Source: Combretum micranthum | Taxonomy: Eukaryota; Streptophyta; Magnoliopsida; Myrtales; Combretaceae | Direction: 5' to 3' | Assembly (NCBI GenBank): GCA_024138025.1 | Contig: JAMXBD010001452.1 | Location: forward strand, 1-64,000 | Length of the DNA: 64,000 nucleotides | Shown: piece after piece, positions 11,557 through 22,199 of the stretch | How the letters are laid out: each line of letters begins with the position of its first letter | Position numbering within the stretch: the first letter of the stretch is position 1 | The notes under the pieces: model-generated | The model's database searches: none | The model's input: only the letters and a program-made list of their open reading frames with translations | What the model was told of the DNA's origin: nothing | Translations under genes and position numbers: made by a program

Positions 11557-13056
11557 AAGAGTGATAAATGCCGCAACACCCTTATTTCTAAGATGATTTT
11601 GGGCTCATTTAGTTGGTATTCTAAGTAAAAATCATCTAGAAATGGCTTAGTTATTTAATTTGTCAATTTTAAACAACAACGAAACAAACAAGATCAAATC
11701 AAGCAAAATTGACAAGGAAAATAAGAATTATGCAAACTTACTACTCAACACGACCCGTGGTAAGGGTAGTATTGAAGTTGCGTAGCACCGGTAGCCACCA
11801 TGCCCCATAGTGAAGGCCATATGGATCAGATTGTAGGCCAGAAGCCACCACAGCCCCTACCACGCCCCGTGGTAAGGGGCGAATCAGGTCAGTTTTCATC
11901 CTAAAACATCCAGTACCCACCACGCCCATTGATACGGGGCATGGTGATGGCCTTTTCCAAGATCAGTACCTCCAATGCCCATTGCTACAAGGCGTGATGA
12001 AGGGTGTGGCCGATCACGTGCCCCTGTTTATTTCTTTTAGCTCTGATTTTTGAAGACCTGCATATAAATAGAACGTTTTAATTTTGAGCTATGGGTTGTT
12101 TTTGATCGGATTCTTTTTCTGAGTGGTTTTTTTTAGAGGTTTTTCTGGAGCAAATCATGAAGAACAACAAGTCAAGGTTGAATCCAAATTGTAGATCGAA
12201 ATTCATCACAATTGAACTTCATTTTCTAAAGGTTGTAATCATGAATTCAAATATTTCTTTTGAATTTCATTTATCTTCTGATATCATTATGGAAGAATAG
12301 ATCGTAGATCTACATCTTGTTTGAATTCTAAGTTCATCATCTTTTGAGGATCTACTCCTAATGCAATCCAATTGATGTTCTTATGTTCAAATTGCATGCT
12401 CTTTCTTATTTTCTTTGACTTGTACATTCGGAATGCAAATTTATGTCTGATTTTTATCTAAGTCAATTGAGAAATTGCTTTCATGAATAGATCTATGTAA
12501 TTTGATGATATTTGATTGTAATTCTAGAGATAGAATAGTAAGGATCTTTCGTAATTCTTTGTTCTCAATGGGTTCATGTGCTTAATGCGATTTTGGGTTT
12601 CATTAATTGAGGAGAGATCCTAATTAATTGATCTGAGATTAGATAAATTGATAGATTCGAGAGGACAGTCGATTTGTATAAGCAACTCAATGGTGTAAGA
12701 GCCTAATTCGGATAATCTTTAGTATTCTATGATTCACATGATGAGACTAGATGAAGGACAAGATCTAGGTTGTATTTGTTCTTATTGTAATCCTTGCTTA
12801 CTATTTGTAGTGATCTTGTTTGTTGACTTTCATTAGTTTAGTAGCTTCTTTAGTTGATAGTGTTTAACAATCATCTCTTTTGGACTGCTAGATAGTGGAA
12901 AAGAAGTAATTACTAGTAGTTATTCTTCCTCGTGGACGACCTCGATCTTAACTCTATACTATGGTCTGATAGGTACTCTGCCTATTGCTTCTTGTAGTCA
13001 ATCTAAGAACAGGTTTTATAAATTTAAACTATGATTGACAAAAGATCATCAAAGAG
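11557..13056 (+). mobile_element. Solo LTR (1490 bp) of a Ty3-type retrotransposon with AAGAG target duplication
   Basis: The LTR spans 11562-13051. It begins TGATAAATGC and ends AAAGATCATCA, so the termini TGAT...ATCA are inverted, and it is flanked by AAGAG at 11557-11561 and 13052-13056. The left part carries degenerate copies of a CACGCCCCGTGG-type block (11750-11960). A TATA-like 'catataaatag' lies at about 12060, and the right part has 'cctcgtggacgacctcgatc' near 12930. These features suggest a Tat/Athila-type Ty3 LTR; the lineage is inferred from memory. No internal domain or second LTR is present, so it is most simply a solo LTR left by LTR-LTR recombination. Confidence 0.78.
11748..12010 (+). 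repeat. Degenerate CACGCCCCGTGG-type repeats inside the solo LTR
   Basis: Variants of the block occur at about 11750, 11800, 11865, 11920 and 11970. Examples are CACGACCCGTGGTAAGGG and CACGCCCCGTGGTAAGGGG. Several pair with their own complement (GGGGC...GCCCC). They are GC-rich islands in an AT-rich LTR. Confidence 0.6.
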
Positions 13057-14030
13057 AGTAACTCATCATCATCATTATAAACCCCTTGGGGCTTTTCATT
13101 AAGCATAAAGTGCATTGACCCTCCTTTCATTCTAGCCATCCCACCTAACATGTTAATCCACTTGTTAAAGTTCTTAATTACATGTGTGTTTTCCAAGACT
13201 AACATGTAGCGATGATAATCACAAAACTATAAAAGATTAAGGTGTTAAGGCATGTACTCTACCCATTAAGGTTATGTCAAGTTGATGTGATGTAGAAGAT
13301 AGCTCACAATGGAATCTAATGGGTAAGCACATGGTGACAATCCAAGTGCACTTAAATATACCAAGTAGTTTAGTTCTTTCTTTCCCTTGGGATTTAGAAG
13401 CAATCATAAGGCTACCTAAACTTTTTGGCTTATTCACTTCAACATGAGGAATAAGAAGAGGATTAAATTGTAATTTATTAATAATATAATAGAGATGTAA
13501 TAGTTATTACATAATTATTACAATAAATAGTTTATGTAGTTAAAAAATAAGGAATTATGTCGAAATAATAGTGAAACATCTATTATGCTTCTATTATAAA
13601 AGTAAAATATTTATGGTATTTATTATAGATAAATATAAGTCCACTAATATATAATTTTCAAAGGAGTAGTTATGAAAAAAATAGTAAAATAAATGAATAA
13701 ATAGCAATTTTTGTTTGAATAAAAAATCATAAAATAAAAAGATAAATTATTATTCATTATTTTATGTAATAATAATTTAATTGATATTGCTATTTGGTAT
13801 CAAAAACAAAAAAATTATTGCTCTTTGGTGTTCATAAATACAACCAAATATTGTAGTAGCAACTTCAAGCAAAAGGATGAAGGAATGAAATAGGTAATCA
13901 CCCTAAATAAATATGATATTTATCTGTATTTTCAACTTGATAAATTTAATACTTAATTAAATCTTATAAGTAATCATTACTTTAATTTCCATTTGTCTAA
14001 TCTGCTATATTTCATTTTATAGTCCTTCTC
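13057..14030. promoter_or_regulatory. Spacer and probable promoter region upstream of CDC26-TTM3
   Basis: Very AT-rich between about 13440 and 14000. A TATA-like 'ctatatttcat' at 14005-14015 lies about 90 bases before the CDC26 start and would place transcription initiation near 14035-14045. The minus-strand ORF at 13237-13437 shows no domain. The transcription start is inferred only. Confidence 0.35.
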
Positions 14031-14068
14031 CTCATTCAAGGCTTCAAGCTAACAACACGAATATTCAA

Positions 14069-14095
14069 ATGTTGCGCATCCCATTCGCAAATTGA
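14069..14095 (+). CDS. 8-codon upstream ORF in the CDC26-TTM3 leader
   Basis: ATG at 14069 is followed by seven further codons (peptide MLRIPFAN) and TGA at 14093-14095, nine bases before the CDC26 ATG. It lies in the leader only if transcription starts before 14069, which the TATA-like site near 14005 would allow. Its first three residues repeat those of CDC26, probably by chance. If translated, ribosomes would have to reinitiate or scan past it to reach CDC26. Confidence 0.4.
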   Translation: MLRIPFAN

Positions 14096-14104
14096 AGCGA
14101 AAAG

Positions 14105-14293
14105 ATGCTCCGAAGAAAACCAACCAAAATCGAACTTAAACTCGAAGACAAAGAAGAACTCGAAGAAGATCGTAAACGCGCCGCCACAACAACCGCCCCC
14201 AACACTTCCACCACTGCTGCCTCTTCTCTCCTCCACCACTTGGACCGCTCCACCTCCAACCCCACCTCGAAATCCCACCGCATCGGCCTCTAA
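14105..14293 (+). CDS. CDC26: CDC26, small subunit of the anaphase-promoting complex (first cistron)
   Basis: A 62-residue protein starting [19 protein letters not shown], which is the conserved N-terminal signature of CDC26 proteins. In known structures this segment runs through the TPR superhelix of CDC16/APC6 and stabilises it, so the protein acts in the APC/C ubiquitin ligase that drives mitotic exit. The first 25 residues are charged and helical; the rest is a low-complexity Ser/Thr/His-rich tail. ATG at 14105 has A at -3. The TAA at 14291-14293 lies 29 bases before the TTM3 start on the same strand. In Arabidopsis, CDC26 and TTM3 are translated from one bicistronic mRNA (Lorenzo-Orts and colleagues), and this locus has the same order. 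Although short and within a uORF-like position, it should be annotated as a gene. Confidence 0.92.
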   Translation: MLRRKPTKIELKLEDKEELEEDRKRAATTTAPNTSTTAASSLLHHLDRSTSNPTSKSHRIGL

Positions 14294-14322
14294 CCACCCC
14301 CAAAACCCTAACCCTAACCCCG
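14294..14322 (+). promoter_or_regulatory. Intercistronic linker with telobox-like CCCTAA repeats
   Basis: The 29-base gap between CDC26 and TTM3 contains AAACCCTAACCCTAACCCC (14303-14321), so it includes the plant telobox AAACCCTAA and two and a half CCCTAA units. It has almost no G. Because it lies inside the transcript, it could act as DNA element or as RNA. It is not long enough to be an interstitial telomere relic. Confidence 0.6.
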
Positions 14323-14934
14323 ATGGAAGTCGAAGTAAAGCTTCGTCTCTCGGACGCCTCCTCCCACAGCCGCGTCAAGTCCCTCCTCTCCCCCCACCAC
14401 CTCCATACCCACCACCAGCACAACCTCTTCTTCGACGGCACCGGCAAGGAACTCTCCTCCCGCCGCGCCGTTCTCCGCCTCCGCTTCACTGAAAACTACA
14501 CTCGATGTGCCATCACTCTCAAGGCCAATTCCGTATTAGTTAACGGAATTAGCCGCGTGGAGGAGGATGAGGAGGAGCTACCGTCCCCTGCTTCCGTGGC
14601 GTTTGCAAAGGATTGCATCGCGGAGGCAGGAAAATTAGGGTCCTTGGCAGAGTCTAGAATTTTGAGGAGGTGTAAGGAGGAATTTGGGGTTGCGGAATTT
14701 GTAGGGTTAGGTGGGTTTAGGAATGTGAGGGATGTTTATGAGTGGCAAGGTTTGAAATTGGAGGTCGATGAGACAAGTTACGATTTCGGGTGTTGTTATG
14801 AGATTGAGTGTGAGAGTGAAGAGCCTGATAGAGTTAAGGGACTGTTGGAGGAGTTTTTGAAGGAGAATGGGATTGATTATAAGTATTCGGAGAAGTCCAA
14901 GTTTGCGATTTTTCGGTCTGGGAAGTTGCCATAA
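14323..14934 (+). CDS. TTM3: TTM3, triphosphate tunnel metalloenzyme / inorganic polyphosphatase (second cistron)
   Basis: A 203-residue CYTH-domain protein, full length for plant TTM3. Enzymes of this family hydrolyse inorganic tripolyphosphate with a divalent metal inside a beta-barrel tunnel. The signature ExExK is at residues 2-6 (E2, E4, K6). Other tunnel-type residues are Arg52 and Arg54 in 'LRLRF', Lys67 in 'ITLKA', Glu in 'KLEVDET', Glu in 'YEIECE', and the Lys-rich C-terminal strand '[10 protein letters not shown]'. The start is fixed by the ExExK motif, which must be at the N-terminus. Its ATG (C at -3, G at +4) has weaker context than that of CDC26. The coding region is intronless, but a splice donor follows the stop codon directly. 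Coding composition flips from C-rich to G-rich near 14530. Confidence 0.95.
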   Translation: MEVEVKLRLSDASSHSRVKSLLSPHHLHTHHQHNLFFDGTGKELSSRRAVLRLRFTENYTRCAITLKANSVLVNGISRVEEDEEELPSPASVAFAKDCIAEAGKLGSLAESRILRRCKEEFGVAEFVGLGGFRNVRDVYEWQGLKLEVDETSYDFGCCYEIECESEEPDRVKGLLEEFLKENGIDYKYSEKSKFAIFRSGKLP

Positions 14935-16111
14935 GTGAGTTATTCTTCTTAACCCATATAATTGATTGAGTTATTGTTCTATGTTTCTTTTTCTGTTGCA
15001 AGCTATGTTTAGTCGGGTTCAGGAATTCCCTGGAATATTGTTTTTTGTACTTGCCTTTCCCTTCTGATGCATAATTGACACTAGAACTTCATTCCATTGA
15101 TTGTAGGTGTGGTATTTTCATAAGAAACAATGTTGCTTATCAATGTTGAAGCTGTCGGACTGTCTTATTTTAAGAAGATCAAGCAAATGAAGTTAGTTTA
15201 TTTGTAATGTATAATCTGTGAACGAAATTAGTTGTGTCCAAAGTTTCTAACATGAAATTTGTAGCATCTTAATACCTTTTATGATCCTGGGGCATTTTGG
15301 TTGAATTCTTAGGTGGTTGAAATTCTTGATCTAGGACAACTGATCTGTGTGCTGAATAATCCATTAAAATAGATGATGTGCATTTTCTCCATGTTTCGAG
15401 TCTCAGTACATGTCATGCACAGTAATAGCTAAGATAAATGGAAGGATATGCTTGTCCCAGAGAAAATGCATTGCTTTAAGTGGCAATCACTTTAATCATA
15501 TTGCCAAGCCTTACTATTATCCCAGTTATATGTGTGCACTTGATGCGATTGCTGACTATTTTGATTTTCTCGTTCCCAAATGCTGCGAATTATTTAGGTT
15601 GCAGTGTGCAGTTATTTGAGCTCTTTTCTCAACGATATTGCTGTGTCTGCACAGTTTCACTTCCTTTGATTTTTAACTGCAAAGTTGTTTAGTTCTCTCA
15701 ATTCTGTTGTTGGTAATGACCAACAAGTATTGGTTATTTTCATTAATATTCTTTTATTATATGCAACTTTCTGCATACCTTATATGGTCTGTCATTCTCA
15801 TAATAGGGTTCTTGTCTGAATAATGTCAATATTTAGAGCCATGAGTCAGTTCCTAAAATGGAATCTTTTCATCTTCTTTTCTTTAATCTAGTGAGTTGGT
15901 GTTTATGTTTGAACTTCATTTCTACATAGAAATGTTCCTTTACTTTGCTCATGACATTGAATTAGTTCATTTCATTGTAAGTTCTTTCTCAGTTGATTTT
16001 TATGTTTTGGTAGCTTGAGACATTGAGAGTGTTTCAATAGTCTTGTTCTCTCAGCTATGAATAACTTTATAATTCTCTTATTAATTTCTAATAAGCGCAT
16101 TCCTTTTGCAG
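14935..16111 (+). other. Probable 3'-UTR intron of the CDC26-TTM3 transcript
   Basis: The consensus donor GTGAGT (14935-14940) starts on the base after the TTM3 TAA stop. A strong acceptor 'ttccttttgcag' ends at 16111. The 1177-base interval is T-rich like a plant intron, with stops in all frames. Splicing leaves the TTM3 protein unchanged. The junction lies too close to the TTM3 stop to trigger nonsense-mediated decay from that stop, but it is 641 bases downstream of the CDC26 stop. Splicing is inferred from sequence only. Confidence 0.65.
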
Positions 16112-16350
16112 GAGTTGTGCAGCTCAGTGAGAGCTGTTGATCCTAGGGGTTCTGGTTACCAAATAAAAGCCTAAAGGCCATCTATCTTTGGAGCTAAAGA
16201 GAAGTGTCTCTCCTATATGGATATATTATGCAGATGTAAAACTACTCCATCTCTTGTACTCCATAACCTCATTCATGGATTTGACTATGGCAACTATTGA
16301 ATTGTGCTGAACTTCTTTGTAAGGCCAGTTATATTTTGTCAAATGGGATC
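16112..16350 (+). other. Probable terminal 3'-UTR exon of CDC26-TTM3
   Basis: Follows the acceptor at 16111. It contains AATAAA at 16162-16167 and T/G-rich sequence near 16317-16375 that could serve as cleavage and polyadenylation context. The exact end is not visible. Confidence 0.45.
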
Positions 16351-17277
16351 ACTTTATGATGGATTTTTTTTTTTTTTGCTTTGCTTGTCAAGTACTTTGG
16401 CTAGTATACGCAATAAACAAGGATATCCTGTTTTGTGAAATTGGCAAATATGCACATAATGGTTGCCAATCCTGTGACAGCATGTTAGGACTGTTAATCA
16501 AACAAACGATCTGTTCCTAGAAGGTAGCATTGGCATTGTGTTGTCATATGTATTCTTTTGACTGAAAATTTTTCTCTTTTGGTTACATGCTCAAAATCAT
16601 CAGAAACAAGTTCTCATAAGCCAACAAAAAAAATCACCAGACCACCTATCGTTGGCAACAGGTGTGTTAAATAGTATTACAGGATTGCATGTGGTTCTAT
16701 TCTCCTATGACCTACATCCTCAATGGAGGTATTGCCAAAAATAAATGGGTCTTTACTCTTCCCCTAAATTTACGGGTTCTATTATATGAACCTTTTTTTT
16801 TCCCCCCTTCATGCATTCAACTTGAGAGTCAGCTTGAGACACTTCCTAAAAGATGGGAAACACCTTGGAAAAATGGGTGGCTGATCTGATAAAGTGGAGT
16901 TGGAAATCTTGGAATGACAGATATCGACAGATAACAATACATTTATTATGGTTCTTCTAAGGTGGCATACACATGTCATATGAATTTTATATCTCACACA
17001 TGATTTCAAAGTGTTGATGTGGAGATGACACATGATAATGGGATGGCTTGAAAAAAATCACTGGGAGGATAAACATGCACTATATATCTCAAATGTATAG
17101 GTGACAATTTGACCAAAAAAAAAATGTACAAGTGACATGTAAGGAAGTTTAAGTAGACCTTACGCATTAACCTTGTAGTTTTTGAGAAATTATAGTGGTA
17201 ATCACTTAAGTTTCTAATTTTATCTTTGCGATCAATGTAGTACTCTAAAATTTCTTTAAGACAATTATCGCCAGGTG
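16351..17277. other. Intergenic DNA, no gene seen
   Basis: A poly-T run near 16365-16377 and several short ORFs without domains (16689-16889 and 16809-17033). The part at 17140-17277 has 'taatcacttaagtttctaa' phrases like the MITE family at 9135, but no boundary could be set. Confidence 0.4.
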
Positions 17278-20200
17278 TAATACCCTAAATATTATATTAC
17301 ACGCACAGGCTTTCTCAAAAAGATATATTTATTGTGAACATTTGCTACTCGATTTTAAATTATTAAATCCTGTAATTAGATTCTCAAAACAACTAGATCT
17401 AGAATTTACAAAATAAACTTTACAAGGACATTTCACAATCTACGCTAATGAGTAGATCAACATTTTACAAAAACGACATCATATATTACTCACTCTTGAG
17501 TAGTTAAAGCTTTAAAACAAACTAATACCATCAGGTATCTCCTATACCTTTCAATGATGGAATACAAAGCTTTAAAAACTTCTTTGACAAAACATGGGCT
17601 TTATCAAGCCCCTTAAAAGAATATTACAACTTAAAATGTAAATCCAGTCCTTTAAATAAATAGAAAAAAAAAAAAAAAAAAAACAAAACCAGCCAACAAT
17701 CCTAATCCACTCCCTTTATCAACTAGAGATTCTCCAAAGGCACCCCGAAACCAAGCCAAATATCATCATCGTGCAAATCATCATCAACATCATCCATTCA
17801 TTAACACAACACCTAGAAAAAGACCAACAACGACAATAATGAGTCAAAACTCAGTATACAATAATACAAATACACACAAGATGCCACATGAGCTTAAACT
17901 AATGCAATGCAACAACAACAGTTTATTATCTTTAAATTAAAGTGAAACAAACAACATCAGAGCACTCACACTCTGAAACAAGCCACTGAGAATCTGGGGA
18001 TCTTGAGCAACCACATAATGCTTAACGAGTTGATATAAGCAGCCCAAATACATATATCTCCTAGATGATATAATCAAAAAGAAATAGAAGCTTCATCTAG
18101 GGTTCATAGCTGTTACACGCACTCTACCCATCTTCGTTTATAATATAAAAAGGCTCAGCCTATCACATAAACATGAACCTCGATATATTACTTCTTATCG
18201 ATCAAGATAGACGTTACATCGATACCATTTGTCTCATCAGCTATCCGCCGAGCTACCTACAAATGTCATTGCATCATGACAGGGGTGGCCCAAGCACCTA
18301 AACTACGATGTTCACTCGAACAAGGTTGCCACCGAATTCAATGGTATGCGCACAACCATCACTTAGAGAGTGTTTCAGAATCCATCTCAAAAGATAAATC
18401 AAGTATCCATGTCTATAGATTCGAGAATTAAACTCATATAGGAAATTATGCTCATTATCCACTTATATCAAACTTTTATTAAAACCCTATTCAATGAGAT
18501 AGCTAATAGGAACCCCACTATGGTTACAAAGATCGTCACATCAAAATACGGACATTTCTCATTTGTTTATCAAAGTATCTCTTTTCACTTTGATCATAGT
18601 ATTTTATTAGAAAAGCATCTACAAAGCATTCATATACAAAAACATTCATTTCTTAAGCAAACACATATTTGAAATAACATATTCCCTATATAATTCTTGG
18701 TTTATCCTAACATATCATTATAATCCAATTATTAGTTATTAAACCTATTTTAACTTAATTCTAACCAAATTAATTAAAGTTACTAAATTAATCCAATCAC
18801 TAAGTTACTTTGATTAAACTTAATTAATCTAATTTATTTTATCCTACCAGAGTCTATTTAGTCAAGTTAAACTATTATATCTAAGATTCATATTAACTTA
18901 AGTTTATATTAACTTAATCTTAGAAAATTTGATTAAACTTAGTCAATCTAATTCATTTTAGTTCATTCAAGTCCATTTAGCCAAGTTGAACCTAGATTTA
19001 TTAGCTAAGTTTATTTTATACTTAATCACACACATTTAACAAGTAAACATAGGTTTTTAACTTTGTTTAAAAAAATGTAGCAATTAGAATCAATCAAAAT
19101 TTAGGTCTTGATACTTTTAGAATTTGCAAAAACTTAAAACATAAAAGTTGTAGATCTCTTTTTAAGCTTTCCAAAGCATTTTGAATCATCTCAATTCAAG
19201 TTTGGATAAAAAAGTTATGATCAATTTACCAAACAGTATTGTTGTAGGGGAATATTCATGACTCGTGTACATCAATAGTGTATATAGAGTTTTGCTACTG
19301 TAGAGTCACGAGTAGATATGCACTAGTAGTGTACTCTGTTTCCCCTATCACAAAAATCCTTTTCTTTTTTTTTTTACATCATTTTATCAATTTTTACACG
19401 TCATACTTCCATTATAACATCATAAATACAACATATAACTTATATTCATAACTTCTAAAACTTTTATACTCAATCCACTTCATCAAAACATCTCCAAACA
19501 CATCATCAAACCCTTCCTCCAACATACATAAACAATTGAATTCTTAGTTTCATGCTCAAATCTCTTTTGATTACAAGTTTTGTCACAAACCCAACTCATA
19601 TGTTACATCAATTCATAAATATCATTCATAAATAACAAATAAATCAAGGTAAACAACTAACTTACTTGTTTTAGGAAAAGCTCAAACTTCCAAAACTCCA
19701 TTAATACCACTTTTCTTTAGCTCTTAAGACTATTTTATGCATGATCTTCATCTTTGATCTTATTTCCCATCTTCATTTTCTACGAAGGTCTTGTTGGATT
19801 TGAGATTCAAGATTTTGGGTTTTGGAGAAGAAGGAGCAAGAAACGTAAGAATGAAAGAGAGAAAGAGAGAAAAACAGAAAAGAAGAAGAAGAAGAAGAAC
19901 AAGGAAGGAATGGGAAGGCACCCAAGAGAAAGAGGAAAAAGTAAAAAAAAGGGATAAGGAAAAAAATAATTAAGGATATTTATAGATAAATATTTTGATT
20001 TAAACTTGTCATATCATTATCTTTAGTATCAAACTAATTAGAAAATAATTTGAGAACATACAAATTAAAAATTTATAGCTTGATATAAAAATACAATTCA
20101 AAAGTTTAATTTATGAAAATCAGATATTTACTTTGGGTTTTGGTCTAAAACTGATATTTTTAAGCAAGTAATTGACTTTAAAATTTATAAAGATTTTACA

Positions 20201-20569
20201 AAATGAAAGATAGCTAGAGTTTAAGGGTTAAGGAGTTTGCAAAATTTTTAAAATATTTGTTTTGAGATTTCGGAATTAAAATTGAAGAAAAATGAGTCTC
20301 AATGAAGAATTTGAAGAAAATGAAATGTTTTAATTCATAAAGAAAAGTCATTGAGACATAAAGAGGATTTAAAATAAGAATATTTTAATTCTCAAATCTC
20401 AATTTGACCTATTTACTAATTTAATTAGATCAAATTATCTATTTCTTTCTTTATTATCTACTGATCTTATTTAATTAAACTATCTAACTATGTTCAAAAT
20501 TAACTATCTATTATATTATTCAATTAAACCATTTCTAAATTAACTAGGTGCGGGTTTGGGGTATTCAAT
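17278..20569. mobile_element. Candidate long LTR of a Ty3-type element with decayed ends
   Basis: The left end TGTAATACCCTAAAT and the right end TTTGGGGTATTCAA are inverted relative to each other, a terminal pattern common in plant Ty3/gypsy LTRs (TGTAATACCCC...GGGGTATTACA). Inside are 'gagtcaaaactcagtatac' (about 17841) and a long GA-rich tract (19820-19945), both of a kind often seen in long Tekay/Del LTRs. No target duplication was found and no protein domain lies inside, so this could equally be two unrelated repeats. Lineage is inference. Confidence 0.4.
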
Positions 20570-22199
20570 TAAAGCTTCCCCTATGTAATGTTGTTTATCT
20601 TCTCTTCCTAAAAGTTGAAAACGAGAAGAAGTGGCTAAATATTTATAGGTACTTAGCATGGATGATACCTATAAGATCTTCTTAATGATTGGCGAATAAA
20701 TTGAGCAAACTCAATTCATATTTATCTTGAATGAGCCAATAGTAATCTTCCTATGTGTATAAGTCTATCTGAAAGAGGTCAACAAACATATCCAACAATA
20801 TCTATTCCAAGCTTACCAACTCAAATCTCTCCAACCCATTCCAATTGAGGAACCAAACTTACTCTATGACCTAAAGCATGAGTCGAGCCCAAATAAATCA
20901 TAATTATAAATAATTCATAGCCCTTTCACAGTCAAAAACAAAGCACGAACCATGTTCTTTATTTAGTGAAAAGAATTTATCTCCCTTCTCTAAATTTTTG
21001 TTTTGATACTCTTGATGTTCACAACCACAATTCAAATCCTCAGCGATTGCAAAGAAGACTTTTTGGAATCTCTATTAGATCATCTCAATCCTTGATTCTA
21101 ACCCAAATGTAAATCCTCAATTTTAAGGCCTTATGTATTGGATAAAATTTTGTACCTTTTTAGGTCTTCTGATAAATATCTTGACTTTTTTTTATTTTAT
21201 TATTTTTATATAAATTATTGTATTATAAGTTTTATAAATAATATAAATAAATACTAAGAGCTCTTTTGAAAAACTTAGCGATAAAATGAAAAAATCCTTA
21301 AGAAAAAGAATTCCTTGATATATCAATACAGGATCTGAAAATCCTAAATAAGGTTAATAATATTTGGGATACTCTCAATAATTTTGGAGTGACAACCGGA
21401 ATCATTTGGCTTTAAGTTTTTAGTTTTGCTCCACGGGAGTCCGGCACAATTCATATGCTAAAAGAGGAGCCGTCTCTATCTTACCAAATTGTGCCCTTTT
21501 ACAGCTGCTCAGACCTAACCCTTAACTGGCTGCTCCAAACCCATCCCCAAGAGGTTTCCGCATATCCTTTGCCACCCAGGACAGTCTTGGGAATATATCC
21601 TCAAGAATTCCAGTTCAAAAGCATTTCCATTATTCAAATACTTGTTAGTAGACTAGACCCAGCTTAATTTAGACCATATGAATCTATTCCAGAATAGTGA
21701 ATTTTTCTTGTTGATCCTATCAAAATTTGGCCACAAATGCAAAAACATACTAACATGATCATACTCGTGCTATTGTCTCCAACACCTCCACTTCCAAGTT
21801 TGAGTAAATTGTATGGCAAATAGTTTTAGGGGATGTAGATGCCGACTTTTGAAAAAGCAAAGTGTCCGTACAATTCTATTTAACCAATAAATTTAGATTT
21901 TAAAGATTCAAGTAAGACTTCATAAAACGAAATGGATCCATGCAATTTTAAAAGATTTCAAACTCTTAGATTAATAAATCTTTTCTAAAAATGTACCCTA
22001 GTTTACTAATTTTCACTATAGATAAACTAATAAAAGATACCAAGCAGAAAAAATAACAAAGGCAAAATGATCATAGCCTCCATAAACAAGGATCCAGAGA
22101 CACATGAAACACGCATAAATGGATGCCTTTGCAATTCACTCCAAAAATAATGAAACCTGCCGTTCCATCAAAGATGGCTTTGGGTTAGTATCACAACAG
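20570..22199. other. Intergenic DNA, no gene recognised
   Basis: AT-rich with short ORFs only. The 71-codon plus-strand ORF at 21455-21667 is locally richer in GC and reads through Pro/Leu/Ser-rich sequence, but I recognise no family in it. Nothing else was found. Confidence 0.4.

Noticed and set aside
14302..14321. Interstitial telomere relic
   Set aside because: Only about two and a half CCCTAA units, located in a functional intercistronic linker; a telobox-type motif is the simpler reading.
14036..14489. Three minus-strand ORFs (up to 117 codons) opposite CDC26 and TTM3
   Set aside because: They are the reverse reading of C-rich coding DNA and give Trp/Arg/Gly-rich low-complexity protein with no domain.
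19754..19973. Two overlapping Lys/Arg/Glu-rich ORFs
   Set aside because: Produced by a GA-rich simple-sequence tract, probably inside a repeat.
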